Below, piece after piece: positions 46,001 to 61,000 of a stretch of DNA of 64,000 nucleotides (its first letter is position 1; each line of letters starts with the position of its first letter). The notes under the pieces are model-generated. The model was given only the letters and a program-made list of their open reading frames with translations. It made no database searches and was not told the DNA's origin. The position numbers and the translations under genes were made by a program. The stretch lies in the NCBI GenBank assembly GCA_029582265.1, contig CM055817.1, positions 28,576,258-28,640,257 of the forward strand. Reading direction: 5' to 3'. The stretch is from Zoroaster sp. YZ-2022. Its lineage: Eukaryota; Echinodermata; Asteroidea; Forcipulatida; Zoroasteridae.

Positions 46001-49000
46001 TACATTTATGAATAATATTAACTACATAGTGTATGTATTTGAGTTATATTCATACATTTATGAATAATATTAATACTTACATAGTGTATGTATTTGAGTT
46101 ATATTCATACATTTATGAATAATATTAATACTTACATAGTATTTGAGTTATATTCATACATTTATGAATAATATTAATACTTACATAGTGTGTGTATTTG
46201 AGTTATATTCATACATTTATGAATAATATTAATACTTACATAGTGTGTGTATTTGAGTTATATTCATACATTTATGAATAATATTAATACTTACATAGTG
46301 TGTGTATTTGAGTTATATTCATACATTTATGAATAATATTTATACTTACATAGTGTATGTATTTGAGTTATATTCATACATTTATGAATAATATTAATAC
46401 TTACATAGTGTATGTATTTGAGTTATATTCATACATTTATGAATAATATTAATACTTACATAGTGTATGTATTTGAGTTATATTCATACATTTATGAATA
46501 ATATTAATACTTACATAGTGTATGTATTTGAGTTATATTCATACATTTATGAATAATATTAATACTTACATAGTGTATGTATTTTGAGTTATATTCATAC
46601 ATTTATGAATAATATTAATACTTACATAGTGTTTGTATTTGAGTTATATTCATACATTTATGAATAATATTAATACTTACATAGTGTATGTATTTGAGTT
46701 ATATTCATACATTTATGAATAATATTAATATACATAGTGTATGTATTTGAGTTATATTCATACATTTATGAATAATATTAATACTTACATAGTGTATGTA
46801 TTTGAGTTATATTCATACATTTATGAATAATATTAATACTTACATAGTGTATGTATTTGAGTTATATTCATACATGTATGAATAATATTTATACTTACAT
46901 AGTGTATGTATTTGAGTTATATTCATACATTTATGAATAATATTAATACTTACATAGTGTATGTATTTGAGTTATATTCATACATTTATGAATAATATTA
47001 ATACTTACATAGTGTGTGTATTTGAGTTATATTCATACATGTATGAATAATATTAATACTTACATAGTGTATGTATTTGAGTTATATTCATACATGTATG
47101 AATAATATTAATACTTACATAGTGTATGTATTTGAGTTATATTCATACATTTATGAATAATATTAATACTTACATAGTGTGTGTATTTGAGTTATATTCA
47201 TACATGTATGAATAATATTAATACTTACATAGTGTATGTATTTGAGTTATATTCATACATTTATGAATAATATTAATACTTACATAGTGTATGTATTTGA
47301 GTTATATTCATACATTTATGAATAATATTAATACTTACATAGTGTATGTATTTGAGTTATATTCATACATTTATGAATAATATTAATACTTACATAGTGT
47401 ATGTATTTGAGTTATATTCATACATTTATGAATAATATTAATACTTACATAGTGTATGTGTATTTGAGTTATATTCATACATTTATGAATAATATTAATA
47501 CTTACATAGTGTATGTATTTGAGTTATATTCATACATTTATGAATAATATTAATACTTACATAGTGTATGTATTTGAGTTATATTCATACATTTATGAAT
47601 AATATTAATACTTACATAGTGTATGTATTTGAGTTATATTCATACATTTATGAATAATATTAATACTTACATAGTGTATGTATTTGAGTTATATTCATAC
47701 ATTTATGAATAATATTAATACTTACATAGTGTATGTATTTGAGTTATATTCATACATTTATGAATAATATTAATACTTACATAGTGTATGTATTTGAGTT
47801 ATATTCATACATGTATGAATAATATTAATACTTACATAGTGTATGTATTTGAGTTATATTCATACATTTATGAATAATATTAATACTTACATAGTGTATG
47901 TATTTGAGTTATATTCATACATTTATGAATAATATTAATACTTACATAGTGTATGTATTTGAGTTATATTCATACATTTATGAATAATATTAATACTTAC
48001 ATAGTGTATGTATTTGAGTTATATTCATACATTTATGAATAATATTAATACTTACATAGTGTATGTATTTGAGTTATATTCATACATGTATGAATAATAT
48101 TAATACTTACATAGTGTATGTATTTGAGTTATATTCATACATTTATGAATAATATTAATACTTACATAGTGTATGTATTTGAGTTATATTCATACATGTA
48201 TGAATAATATTAATACTTACATAGTGTATGTATTTGAGTTATATTCATACATTTATGAATAATATTAATACTTACATAGTGTATGTATTTGAGTTATATT
48301 CATACATTTATGAATAATATTAATACTTACATAGTGTATGTATTTGAGTTATATTCATACATTTATGAATAATATTAATACTTACATAGTGTGTGTATTT
48401 GAGTTATATTCATACATGTATGAATAATATTAATACTTACATAGTGTATGTATTTGAGTTATATTCATACATTTATGAATAATAATACTTACATAGTGTA
48501 TGTATTTGAGTTATATTCATACATTTATGAATAATATTAATACTTACATAGTGTATGTATTTGAGTTATATTCATACATTTATGAATAATATTAATACTT
48601 ACATAGTGTATGTATTTGAGTTATATTCATACATGTATGAATAATATTAATACTTACATAGTGTAATGTATGTATTTGAGTTATATTCATACATGTATGA
48701 ATAATATTAATACTTACATAGTGTATGTATTTGAGTTATATTCATACATTTATGAATAATATTAATACTTACATAGTGTATGTATTTGAGTTATATTCAT
48801 ACATTTATGAATAATATTAATACTTACATAGTGTGTGTATTTGAGTTATATTCATACATGTATGAATAATATTAATACTTACATAGTGTGTGTATTTGAG
48901 TTATATTCATACATGTATGAATAATATTAATACTTACATAGTGTATGTATTTGAGTTATATTCATACATTTATGAATAATATTAATACTTACATAGTGTA

Positions 49001-52000
49001 TGTATTTGAGTTATATTCATACATTTATGAATAATATTAATACTTACATAGTGTATGTATTTGAGTTATATTCATACATGTATGAATAATATTAATACTT
49101 ACATAGTGTATGTATTTGAGTTATATTCATACATTTATGAATAATATTAATACTTACATAGTGTATGTATTTGAGTTATATTCATACATTTATGAATAAT
49201 ATTAATACTTACATAGTGTATGTATTTGAGTTATATTCATACATTTATGAATAATATTAATACTTACATAGTGTATGTATTTGAGTTATATTCATACATG
49301 TATGAATAATATTAATACTTACATAGTGTATGTATTTGAGTTATATTCATACATGTATGAATAATATTAATACTTACATAGTGTATGTATTTGAGTTATA
49401 TTCATACATTTATGAATAATATTAATACTTACATAGTGTATGTATTTGAGTTATATTCATACATTTATGAATAATATTAATACTTACATAGTGTATGTAT
49501 TTGAGTTATATTCATACATTTATGAATAATATTAATACTTACATAGTGTATGTATTTGAGTTATATTCATACATTTATGAATAATATTAATACTTACATA
49601 GTGTATGTATTTGAGTTATATTCATACATTTATGAATAATATTAATACTTACATAGTGTATGTATTTGAGTTATATTCATACATTTATGAATAATATTAA
49701 TACTTACATAGTGTATGTATTTGAGTTATATTCATACATTTATGAATAATATTAATACTACATAGTGTATGTATTTGAGTTATATTCATACATGAATAAT
49801 ATTAATACTTACATAGTGTATGTATTTGAGTTATATTCATACATGTATGAATAATATTAATACTTACATAGTGTATGTATTTGAGTTATATTCATACATT
49901 TATGAATAATATTAATACTTACATAGTGTATGTATTTGAGTTATATTCATACATTTATGAATAATATTAATACTTACATAGTGTATGTATTTGAGTTATA
50001 TTCATACATGTATGAATAATATTAATACTTACATAGTGTATGTATTTGAGTTATATTCATACATGTATGAATAATATTAATACTTACATAGTGTATGTAT
50101 TTGAGTTATATTCATACATTTATGAATAATATTAATACTTACATAGTGTAATGTATGTATTTGAGTTATATTCATACATTTATGAATAATATTAATACTT
50201 ACATAGTGTATGTATTTGAGTTATATTCATACATGTATGAATAATATTAATACTTACATAGTGTATGTATTTGAGTTATATTCATACATGTATGAATAAT
50301 ATTAATACTTACATAGTGTATGTATTTGAGTTATATTCATACATGTATGAATAATATTAATACTTACATAGTGTATGTATTTGAGTTATATTCATACATT
50401 TATGAATAATATTAATACTTACATAGTGTAATGTATGTATTTGAGTTATATTCATACATTTATGAATAATATTAATACTTACATAGTGTATGTATTTGAG
50501 TTATATTCATACATGTATGAATAATATTAATACTTACATAGTGTATGTATTTGAGTTATATTCATACATTTATGAATAATATTAATACTTACATAGTGTA
50601 TGTATTTGAGTTATATTCATACATTTATGAATAATATTAATACTTACATAGTGTATGTATTTGAGTTATATTCATACATTTATGAATAATATTAATACTT
50701 ACATAGTGTATGTATTTGAGTTATATTCATACATTTATGAATAATATTAATACTTACATAGTGTATGTATTTGAGTTATATTCATACATTTATGAATAAT
50801 ATTAATACTTACATAGTGTATGTATTTGAGTTATATTCATACATTTATGAATAATATTAATACTTACATAGTGTATGTATTTGAGTTATATTCATACATT
50901 TATGAATAATATTAATACTTACATAGTGTGTGTATTTGAGTTATATTCATACATTTATGAATAATATTAATACTTACATAGTGTGTGTATTTGAGTTATA
51001 TTCATACATTTATGAATAATATTAATACTTACATAGTGTATGTATTTGAGTTATATTCATACATTTATGAATAATATTAATACTTACATAGTGTATGTAT
51101 TTGAGTTATATTCATACATTTATGAATAATATTAATACTTACATAGTGTATGTATTTGAGTTATATTCATACATTTATGAATAATATTAATACTTACATA
51201 GTGTATGTATTTGAGTTATATTCATACATTTATGAATAATATTAATACTTACATAGTGTATGTATTTGAGTTATATTCATACATTTATGAATAATATTAA
51301 TACTTACATAGTGTATGTATTTGAGTTATATTCATACATTTATGAATAATATTAATACTTACATAGTGTGTGTATTTGAGTTATATTCATACATGTATGA
51401 ATAATATTAATACTTACATAGTGTGTGTATTTGAGTTATATTCATACATGTATGAATAATATTAATACTTACATAGTGTATGTATTTGAGTTATATTCAT
51501 ACATTTATGAATAATATTAATACTTACATAGTGTAATGTATGTATTTGAGTTATATTCATACATGTATGAATAATATTAATACTTACATAGTGTATGTAT
51601 TTGAGTTATATTCATACATGTATGAATAATATTAATACTTACATAGTGTATGTATTTGAGTTATATTCATACATTTATGAATAATATTAATACTTACATA
51701 GTGTAATGTATGTATTTGAGTTATATTCATACATGTATGAATAATATTAATACTTACATAGTGTATGTATTTGAGTTATATTCATACATTTATGAATAAT
51801 ATTAATACTTACATAGTGTATGTATTTGAGTTATATTCATACATTTATGAATAATATTAATACTTACATAGTGTATGTATTTGAGTTATATTCATACATG
51901 TATGAATAATATTAATACTTACATAGTGTATGTATTTGAGTTATATTCATACATTTATGAATAATATTAATACTTACATAGTGTGTGTATTTGAGTTATA

Positions 52001-55000
52001 TTCATACATGTATGAATAATATTAATACTTACATAGTGTATGTATTTGAGTTATATTCATACATTTATGAATAATATTAATACTTACATAGTGTATGTAT
52101 TTGAGTTATATTCATACATTTATGAATAATATTAATACTTACATAGTGTATGTATTTGAGTTATATTCATACATGTATGAATAATATTAATACTTACATA
52201 GTGTGTGTATTTGAGTTATATTCATACATGTATGAATAATATTAATACTTACATAGTGTGTGTATTTGAGTTATATTCATACATGTATGAATAATATTAA
52301 TACTTACATAGTGTATGTATTTGAGTTATATTCATACATTTATGAATAATATTAATACTTACATAGTGTGTATGTATTTGAGTTATATTCATACATGTAT
52401 GAATAATATTAATACTTACATAGTGTATGTATTTGAGTTATATTCATACATGTATGAATAATATTATTACATAGTGTATGTATTTGAGTTATATTCATAC
52501 ATTTATGAATAATATTAATACTTACATAGTGTAATGTATGTATTTGAGTTATATTCATACATGTATGAATAATATTAATACTTACATAGTGTATGTATTT
52601 GAGTTATATTCATACATTTATGAATAATATTAATACTTACATAGTGTATGTATTTGAGTTATATTCATACATGTATGAATAATATTTATACTTACATAGT
52701 GTATGTATTTGAGTTATATTCATACATGTATGAATAATATTTATACTTACATAGTGTATGTATTTGAGTTATATTCATACATTTATGAATAATATTAATA
52801 CTTACATAGTGTATGTATTTGAGTTATATTCATACATTTATGAATAATATTAATACTTACATAGTGTATGTATTTGAGTTATATTCATACATTTATGAAT
52901 AATATTAATACTTACATAGTGTATGTATTTGAGTTATATTCATACATTTATGAATAATATTAATACTTACATAGTGTATGTATTTGAGTTATATTCATAC
53001 ATGTATGAATAATATTAATACTTACATAGTGTATGTATTTGAGTTATATTCATACATTTATGAATAATATTAATACTTACATAGTGTATGTATTTGAGTT
53101 ATATTCATACATTTATGAATAATATTAATACTTACATAGTGTATGTATTTGAGTTATATTCATACATGTATGAATAATATTAATACTACATAGTGTATGT
53201 ATTTGAGTTATATTCATACATGTATGAATAATATTAATACTTACATAGTGTATGTATTTGAGTTATATTCATACATTTATGAATATTATTAATACTTACA
53301 TAGTGTATGTATTTGAGTTATATTCATACACATAATATTAATACTTACATATAGTGTATGTATTTGAGTTATATTCATACATGTATGAATAATATTAATA
53401 CTTACATAGTGTATGTATTTGAGTTATATTCATACATTTATGAATAATATTAATACTTACATAGTGTATGTATTTGAGTTATATTCATACATGTATGAAT
53501 AATATTAATACTTACATAGTGTATGTATTTGAGTTATATTCATACATTTATGAATAATATTAATACTTACATAGTGTATGTATTTGAGTTATATTCATAC
53601 ATGTATGAATAATATTAATACTTACATAGTGTATGTATTTGAGTTATATTCATACATTTATGAATAATATTAATTACATAGTGTGTATTTGAGTTATATT
53701 CATACATGTATGAATAATATTAATACTTACATAGTGTATGTATTTGAGTTATATTCATACATTTATGAATAATATTAATACTTACATAGTGTGTGTATTT
53801 GAGTTATATTCATACATGTATGAATAATATTAATACTTACATAGTGTATGTATTTGAGTTATATTCATACATTTATGAATAATTTAATACTTACATAGTG
53901 TATGTATTTGAGTTATATTCATACATTTATGAATAATATTAATACTTACATAGTGTATGTATTTGAGTTATATTCATACATTTATGAATAATATTAATAC
54001 TTACATAGTGTATGTATTTGAGTTATATTCATACATGTATGAATAATATTAATACTTACATAGTGTATGTATTTGAGTTATATTCATACATTTATGAATA
54101 ATATTAATACTTACATAGTGTATGTATTTGAGTTATATTCATACATGTATGAATAATATTAATACTTACATAGTGTATGTATTTGAGTTATATTCATACA
54201 TTTATGAATAATATTAATACTTACATAGTGTATGTATTTGAGTTATATTCATACATTTATGAATAATATTAATACTTACATAGTGTATGTATTTGAGTTA
54301 TATTCATACATCTATGAATAATATTAATACTTACATAGTGTATGTATTTGAGTTATATTCATACATCTATGAATATTATTAATACTTACATAGTGTGTGT
54401 ATTTGAGTTATATTCATACATTTATGAATAATATTAATACTTACATAGTGTATGTATTTGAGTTATATTCATACATTTATGAATAATATTAATACTTACA
54501 TAGTGTATGTATTTGAGTTATATTCATACATTTATGAATAATATTAATACTTACATAGTGTATGTATTTGAGTTATATTCATACATTTATGAATAATATT
54601 AATACTTACATAGTGTATGTATTTGAGTTATATTCATACATGTATGAATAATATTAATACTTACATAGTGTGTATTTGAGTTATATTCATACATCTATGA
54701 ATAATATTAACTTACATAGTGTATGTATTTGAGTTATATTCATACATTTATGAATATTATTAATACTTACATAGTGTATGTATTTGAGTTATATTCATAC
54801 ATTTATGAATAATATTAATACTTACATAGTGTATGTATTTGAGTTATATTCATACATTTATGAATATTATTAATACTTACATAGTGTATGTATTTGAGTT
54901 ATATTCATACATCTATGAATAATATTAATACTTACATAGTGTGTATTTGAGTTATATTCATACATCTATGAATAATATTAATACTTACATAGTGTGTGTA

Positions 55001-58000
55001 TTTGAGTTATATTCATACATTTATGAATAATATTAATACTTACATAGTGTATGTATTTGAGTTATATTCATACATTTATGAATAATATTAATACTTACAT
55101 AGTGTATGTATTTGAGTTATATTCATACATGTATGAATAATATTAATACTTACATAGTGTATGTATTTGAGTTATATTCATACATGTATGAATAATATTA
55201 ATACTTACATAGTGTATGTATTTGAGTTATATTCATACATGTATGAATAATATTAATACTTACATAGTGTAATGTATGTATTTGAGTTATATTCATACAT
55301 GTATGAATAATATTAATACTTACATAGTGTATGTATTTGAGTTATATTCATACATTTATGAATAATATTAATTACCACATAGTGTATGTATTTGAGTTAT
55401 ATTCATACATTTATGAATAATATTAATACTTACATAGTGTATGTATTTGAGTTATATTCATACATTTATGAATAATATTAATACTTACATAGTGTATGTA
55501 TTTGAGTTATATTCATACATTTATGAATATTATTAAAGGAATTTAATTATTAGCTAAAAAACAAACAGTTCAACAACAAGAGTTGTGCAACTGAAAGCAC
55601 TTACCTTGGGTTTCGGAAGTCTTTTCTCTTTTGGATGTGGTTAAGATTAAACCGTTTCCTGTGGTAATTGGTAATTTTATCCTGTAAGACATGAAAGCAA
55701 CAAATCAAAAAAATATGAATAAAATACTTCTATACAGGCTGATGGGGTGCCATGGGTGGTTTAGTGCATCAGATTTGTGTTCTGATGGTTGAGTTGTCAG
55801 AAAGTGGGTTCTAACCACGGTCACAACCATGGTGATTGTATCCTTGAGCAAGACAAAGTATACAGTAATTACTTCTCTCCATCCAGGAGTACTAAATGGG
55901 TACCGGCAATAGCCTGGAAAGTAACCTGTGATAGATATTATCCAGGGATAACAGAAATATTCACAGTTGTTTTAATGCCAACGAAAATGGAGATAAGCAG
56001 CGGCCTGATGACAAAAATGTGGCATCATAACCATACTATTTTTGACTAAAAAACAGGGCTTGAATGATTGTATAACCAACCATCTTTATCCCATTTTTTC
56101 ACCTAGGACTCAAGCACATGATGTACTCAGTAATTGAATTATTTCAATTACTGAGTTTATACCTTTATAATATGCATACACTGACTGTTGAAAAACCAAA
56201 AAATGAAGATGAGAAAAAAAATAATACAAAAACTCATGATCCTTATTTGCTGTTATGCCTGGTTTACCTGTAGATGTTTAGAGCATCTGCCGGTTGGTTC
56301 AGGGGGCAGTCTAACACCGCCTTCGTCTGTGCTACATGATCGTCTGATACTCTCTGATAATGCCACAGCTGATTCTGAATTGATGGATGCATTGAATATG
56401 GAATCATCTACAACCTGATATATAAACAATAGATATATAAGACACTGTTATAATCATATCAAACAATTGTTTCTATAGTACTGCAAATAGGATTTTTGTA
56501 TCTCTAGTTATTTCAATTAGTCATGCTAAACTCAAAAACCAATGACCGTTAAGGCACGGGTCTCTCTCCACGGTATTTGCTTTGGTGGTCCGTCCACTTG
56601 GGTATTGAACAATTAAACCCTAACCATGTTCAATGCAATAAAATGCAACAAGATAAAACAAATGTAAAAAAGTTGTTGCATCTTGTTGCCCTCAGCAGAG
56701 AACAAAAGAACCATTGTTCTAGCTGGTGGATGTTGTTGCATTGAGCAGCCTGTACACTTTTCTGTTGTTGCATAGTGTTGCCTTCAGCAGTGTGTCTGGG
56801 AAATGCCTGTAGGGGGTTGGGATTAAAATAAAACAGTTGCAGGGTTCCAATTTGCCAGTGGTCCACTGGCCAAATGCCAGTAAAAACGGCAACCGACCAG
56901 TCAAAACCCCTCTCCTAGTAGTCCGAACGACTAGTCAAAACCCCTCTCCTAGTAGTCCGGCAGGCTAGTCAAAACCCCTCTCCTAGTAGTCCGGCAGGCT
57001 AGTCAAAACCCCTCTCCTAGTAGTCCGGCAGGCTAGTCAAAACCCCTCTCCCAGTAGTCCGACAGGCTAGTCAAAACCCCTCTCCTAGTAGTCCGGCGGG
57101 CTAGTCATGATCAAAACTCCTCTCCCAGTAGTCCGGCAGGCTAGTCAAAACCCCTCTCCCAGTAGTCCGGTGGGCTAGTCAAAACCACTCTCCCAGTAGT
57201 CCGGCAGGCTAGTCAAAACCCCTCTCCTAGTAGTCCGGCAGGCTAGTCAAAACCCCTCTCCCAGTAGTCCGGCAGGCTAGTCAAAACCCCTCTCCCAGTA
57301 GTCCGGCAGGCTAGTCAAAACCCCTCTCCCAGTAGTCCGGCAGGCTAGTCAAAACCCCTCTCCCAGTAGTCCGGCGGGCTAGTCAAAACCCCTCTCCTAG
57401 TAGTCCGGCGGGCTAGTCAAAACCCCTCTCCCAGTAGTCCGGCAGGCTAGTCAAAACCCCTCTCCCAGTAGTCCGGCGGGCTAGTCAAAACCCCTCTCCT
57501 AGTAGTCTGGCAGACTACTCAAAACCCCTCTCCTAGTAGTCCGGCAGGCTAGTCAAAACCCCTCTCCTAGTAGTCCGGCAGGCTAGTCAAAACCCCTCTC
57601 CCAGTAGTCCGGCAGGCTGGTCAAAACCCTCTCCTAGTAGTCCAGCAGACTAGTCAAAACCCTCTCCTAGTAGTCCGGCAGGCTAGTCAAACCCTCTCCC
57701 AGTAGTCCGGCGGGCCTGGTCAAAACCCCTCTCTAGTAGTCCGGCAGACTACTCAAAACCCCTCTCCTAGTAGTCCGGCAGGCTAGTCAAAACCCCTCTC
57801 CTAGTAGTCCGGCAGGCTAGTCAAAACCCCTCTCCTAGTAGTCCGGCAGGCTAGTCAAAACCCCTCTCCTAGTAGTCCGGCAGGCTAGTCAAAACCCCTC
57901 TCCTAGTAGTCCGGCAGGCTAGTCAAAACCCCTCTCCTAGTAGTCCAGTGGGCTAGTCAAAACCCCTCTCCTAGTAGTCCGGCAGGCTAGTCAAAACCCC

Positions 58001-61000
58001 TCTCCTAGTAGTCCGGCAGGCTAGTCAAAACCCCTCTCCTAGTAGTCCGGCAGGCTAGTCAAAACCCCTCTCCTAGTAGTCCAGTGGGCTAGTCAAAACC
58101 CCTCTCCTAGTAGTCCGGCAGGCTAGTCAAAACCTGTCTCCTAGTAGTCCGGCGGGCTAGTCAAAACCCCTCTCCTGGTAGTCTGGCAGGCTAGTCAAAA
58201 CCCCTCTCCTAGTAGTCCGGCGGGCTAGTCAAAACCCCTCTCCCAGTAGTCCGGCAGGCTAGTCAAAACCCCTCTCCTAGTAGTCCGGCAGACTACTCAA
58301 AACCCCTCTCCCAGTAGTCCGGCAGGCTAGTCAAAACCCCTCTCCTAGTAGTCCAGCGGGCTAGTCAAAACCCCTCTCCTAGTAGTCCGGCGGGCTAGTC
58401 AAAACCCCTCTCCTAGTAGTCCAGTGGGCTAGTCAAAACCCCTCTCCTAGTAGTCCGGCAGGCTAGTCAAAACCCCTCTCCTAGTAGTCCGGCAGGCTAG
58501 TCAAAACCCCTCTCCTAGTAGTCCGGCAGGCTAGTCAAAATTAAAAAAAGATTGCCAATGCACTGAATCCTAGTTCAAAAATATTGACAATTGTGGTCCA
58601 CTCTGCGGATTCTTATAAAAAGTACTTAAAAAACATGGGGACCAGTGAAAATGCTTGTCGAATAGCTAAAATTCAAACTTACTGGTTCTGCCGGCTATTG
58701 AAAAAAAAAACTGAAGGACAACCTCTGCAGTTGTTAAATCAACTAAATAACAAACTGTAAAGCATACTCCCCTATTTAGTAAAAGGGTCATTCCATGAAC
58801 GTGGGACCCAAAGTGTGACATGGAGGTCAAAATTTCAATTTCATTAGATAATGAAAAAAAATATCAGTTTTGTTACCTTATTTATCATAGTTTTGTAGGT
58901 TGTCATCTTTTAAAATAATAGATACAAACATTAAAACTAGTGTCATGTATTTACTTCCTGCTTCACCTGATATGAGGTTAACGATGTAACAAAATTACAA
59001 GGGGACACCGTGTCTTGTTACGTTGTGTAATATACTGACTAAAGTTAATGGATCAAAATAGGGGAGACCCAAGAAAGTTTTGTTTGTTGTCATACATGTA
59101 GTAGGTCTGTATGAGATGCAACAATAGGTGAAAGTTATAATCATCAGCTCGTACGATGTAAGGAATAACACAGGCCCCAATATCTGAAATACATGGAAAA
59201 CACAAGTGTCCCACGTTCATGGAATGACCCAAAAGGATTGTACACCATTGGTAAAATTCATCCACACCTTTTAAGAACACAAAGATATAGCATACAAAAC
59301 AATCCTATGAAAGTTTCAGCTTTGTATTCCATAGTGTCGTTCACAAGACAAAAAAGGTGAAATGTGGAAATGTGGAAATTTGAATTTGTGATCACGTTTT
59401 CTTTAACCCTAACCCCCTCGGTATTGTGGCTAGGAACCTTCCTGAATCCTCCAAAATCCATCAGTGCACTTTTGGAAACATGCCCTTATCTTCAAAATGC
59501 ACTATGCATTTTCATTGATCTTTCATATTCAGCACTTATGGCCTGTACTTCTTTGCCAGGTAGTAATTTTGTCCCATTTGAAGAGGTGAAAGTACCAGTT
59601 TCCAACAGTGCTGAATTTTCCCCCAAAAATGGCCCTTGGAGGATTTTGGAGGATATGGGGTGGTTAGGGTTATAGTGAGTAAGACTAATTGCGGTGACAC
59701 CATGCTCATATGCTCCGATCGTCCTCAGGAGGACGATCGGAGCATACTGACCGAAACGTCGAGTTGTAACCTCCAGTTCTTTTCAGAACCGCAATTAGTC
59801 TTACTTATCCTCCTCACCATGCAAAGCTACAAGTTTTACCTTTCTTGAAAGTGACAACATGTAAGACAGAATATCTTCTCAGGATGTTTGGTAGCAATCC
59901 TACGAGCAAGTACATGTAAGCTTTTATAGTAGATTTGTTTGTTTTGGTGCAAGAGTGTACACTCCCTTTAACCCTAACCCTAACCCTGCCCCTGCCCCTG
60001 CCCCTGCCAGACGCAGCACAGTGCATCAGGTGGAAAAGTCTGGTGCACTTTGATGCATTCAGCTGTCAACACCAGTGCATAAGCAGCCAAGTCTGAGGCT
60101 ATTGAGAGCTGGTTCCATTGAACAATGCCAGAGTTGTATCCTGCTGCGTTTGGTGACCACAGACTCTGAGGCAGTTCGGCCTTGAGATTTGTGACCAGAT
60201 GGATCTTGCTGCACTGGGCAGCCAAGTCACTTTAACAAACGATACAATCTGATGCGTCTGGCAGGGTTTCTAGCCAAAATACCCTGGAGGGTTAGGGTTA
60301 AGGTTTGAATGTGACAAACAATGCAAGAATCTTCGTTACGTGTTGCATTTTTACACTGGCATAACAACACAATGCCGAAACTCATGTACTACATAGCCTT
60401 TCAGTAAAATATGTTGCAGTGGTTGTGTGTCATCATTCGTAATTTTTTGTATAACTTCTTTCCACCCATGGTCATTCTGTTTTGTTCACCTTTATATCTA
60501 TTGCCCCCATAACCAGTCAATATAAGATTTTAATCTTACCTTAGCCAGACCCCTTATCTGTGGCATCTCATCGTCACTGATTACATCCACATCTTGTATC
60601 TCTGTACTTTCACTGGGTTCTGCTGAGATCTTCCCTCCCCCGTCACCACCATATGACACTAGCCCTTCAGGTACAAGAAATATATTAATAATGTTAATAA
60701 TAGAGTCTTTATATTGCATGAAGTCTATTGTGACGTGATATAAACTATGAGAAGATGATGAGTAGGAATCATAGTATTATTCAGGATTTGGAGATAGGAC
60801 GTCCAAATTTGCTATTTTTTGAAAAACAGGGTGTCCATTTTATAGCAAACAGGGCGTCCAAAAGACACCCAAAGGTATTGCTGGCTAATACTATGGTAGG
60901 AACAGGTTGCAAATGAAAACCTCAATGATTTTTGGGAGCTGGAGATAAGGCTGTGCATTTTCGGTTATATCAGGAACCTGATACCCGAAATTGGAAAACT

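Noticed and set aside
42012..55535. CRISPR-like look of regularly spaced repeats
   Set aside because: Units are joined head to tail with no unique spacers, and the window is animal DNA. It is a satellite.
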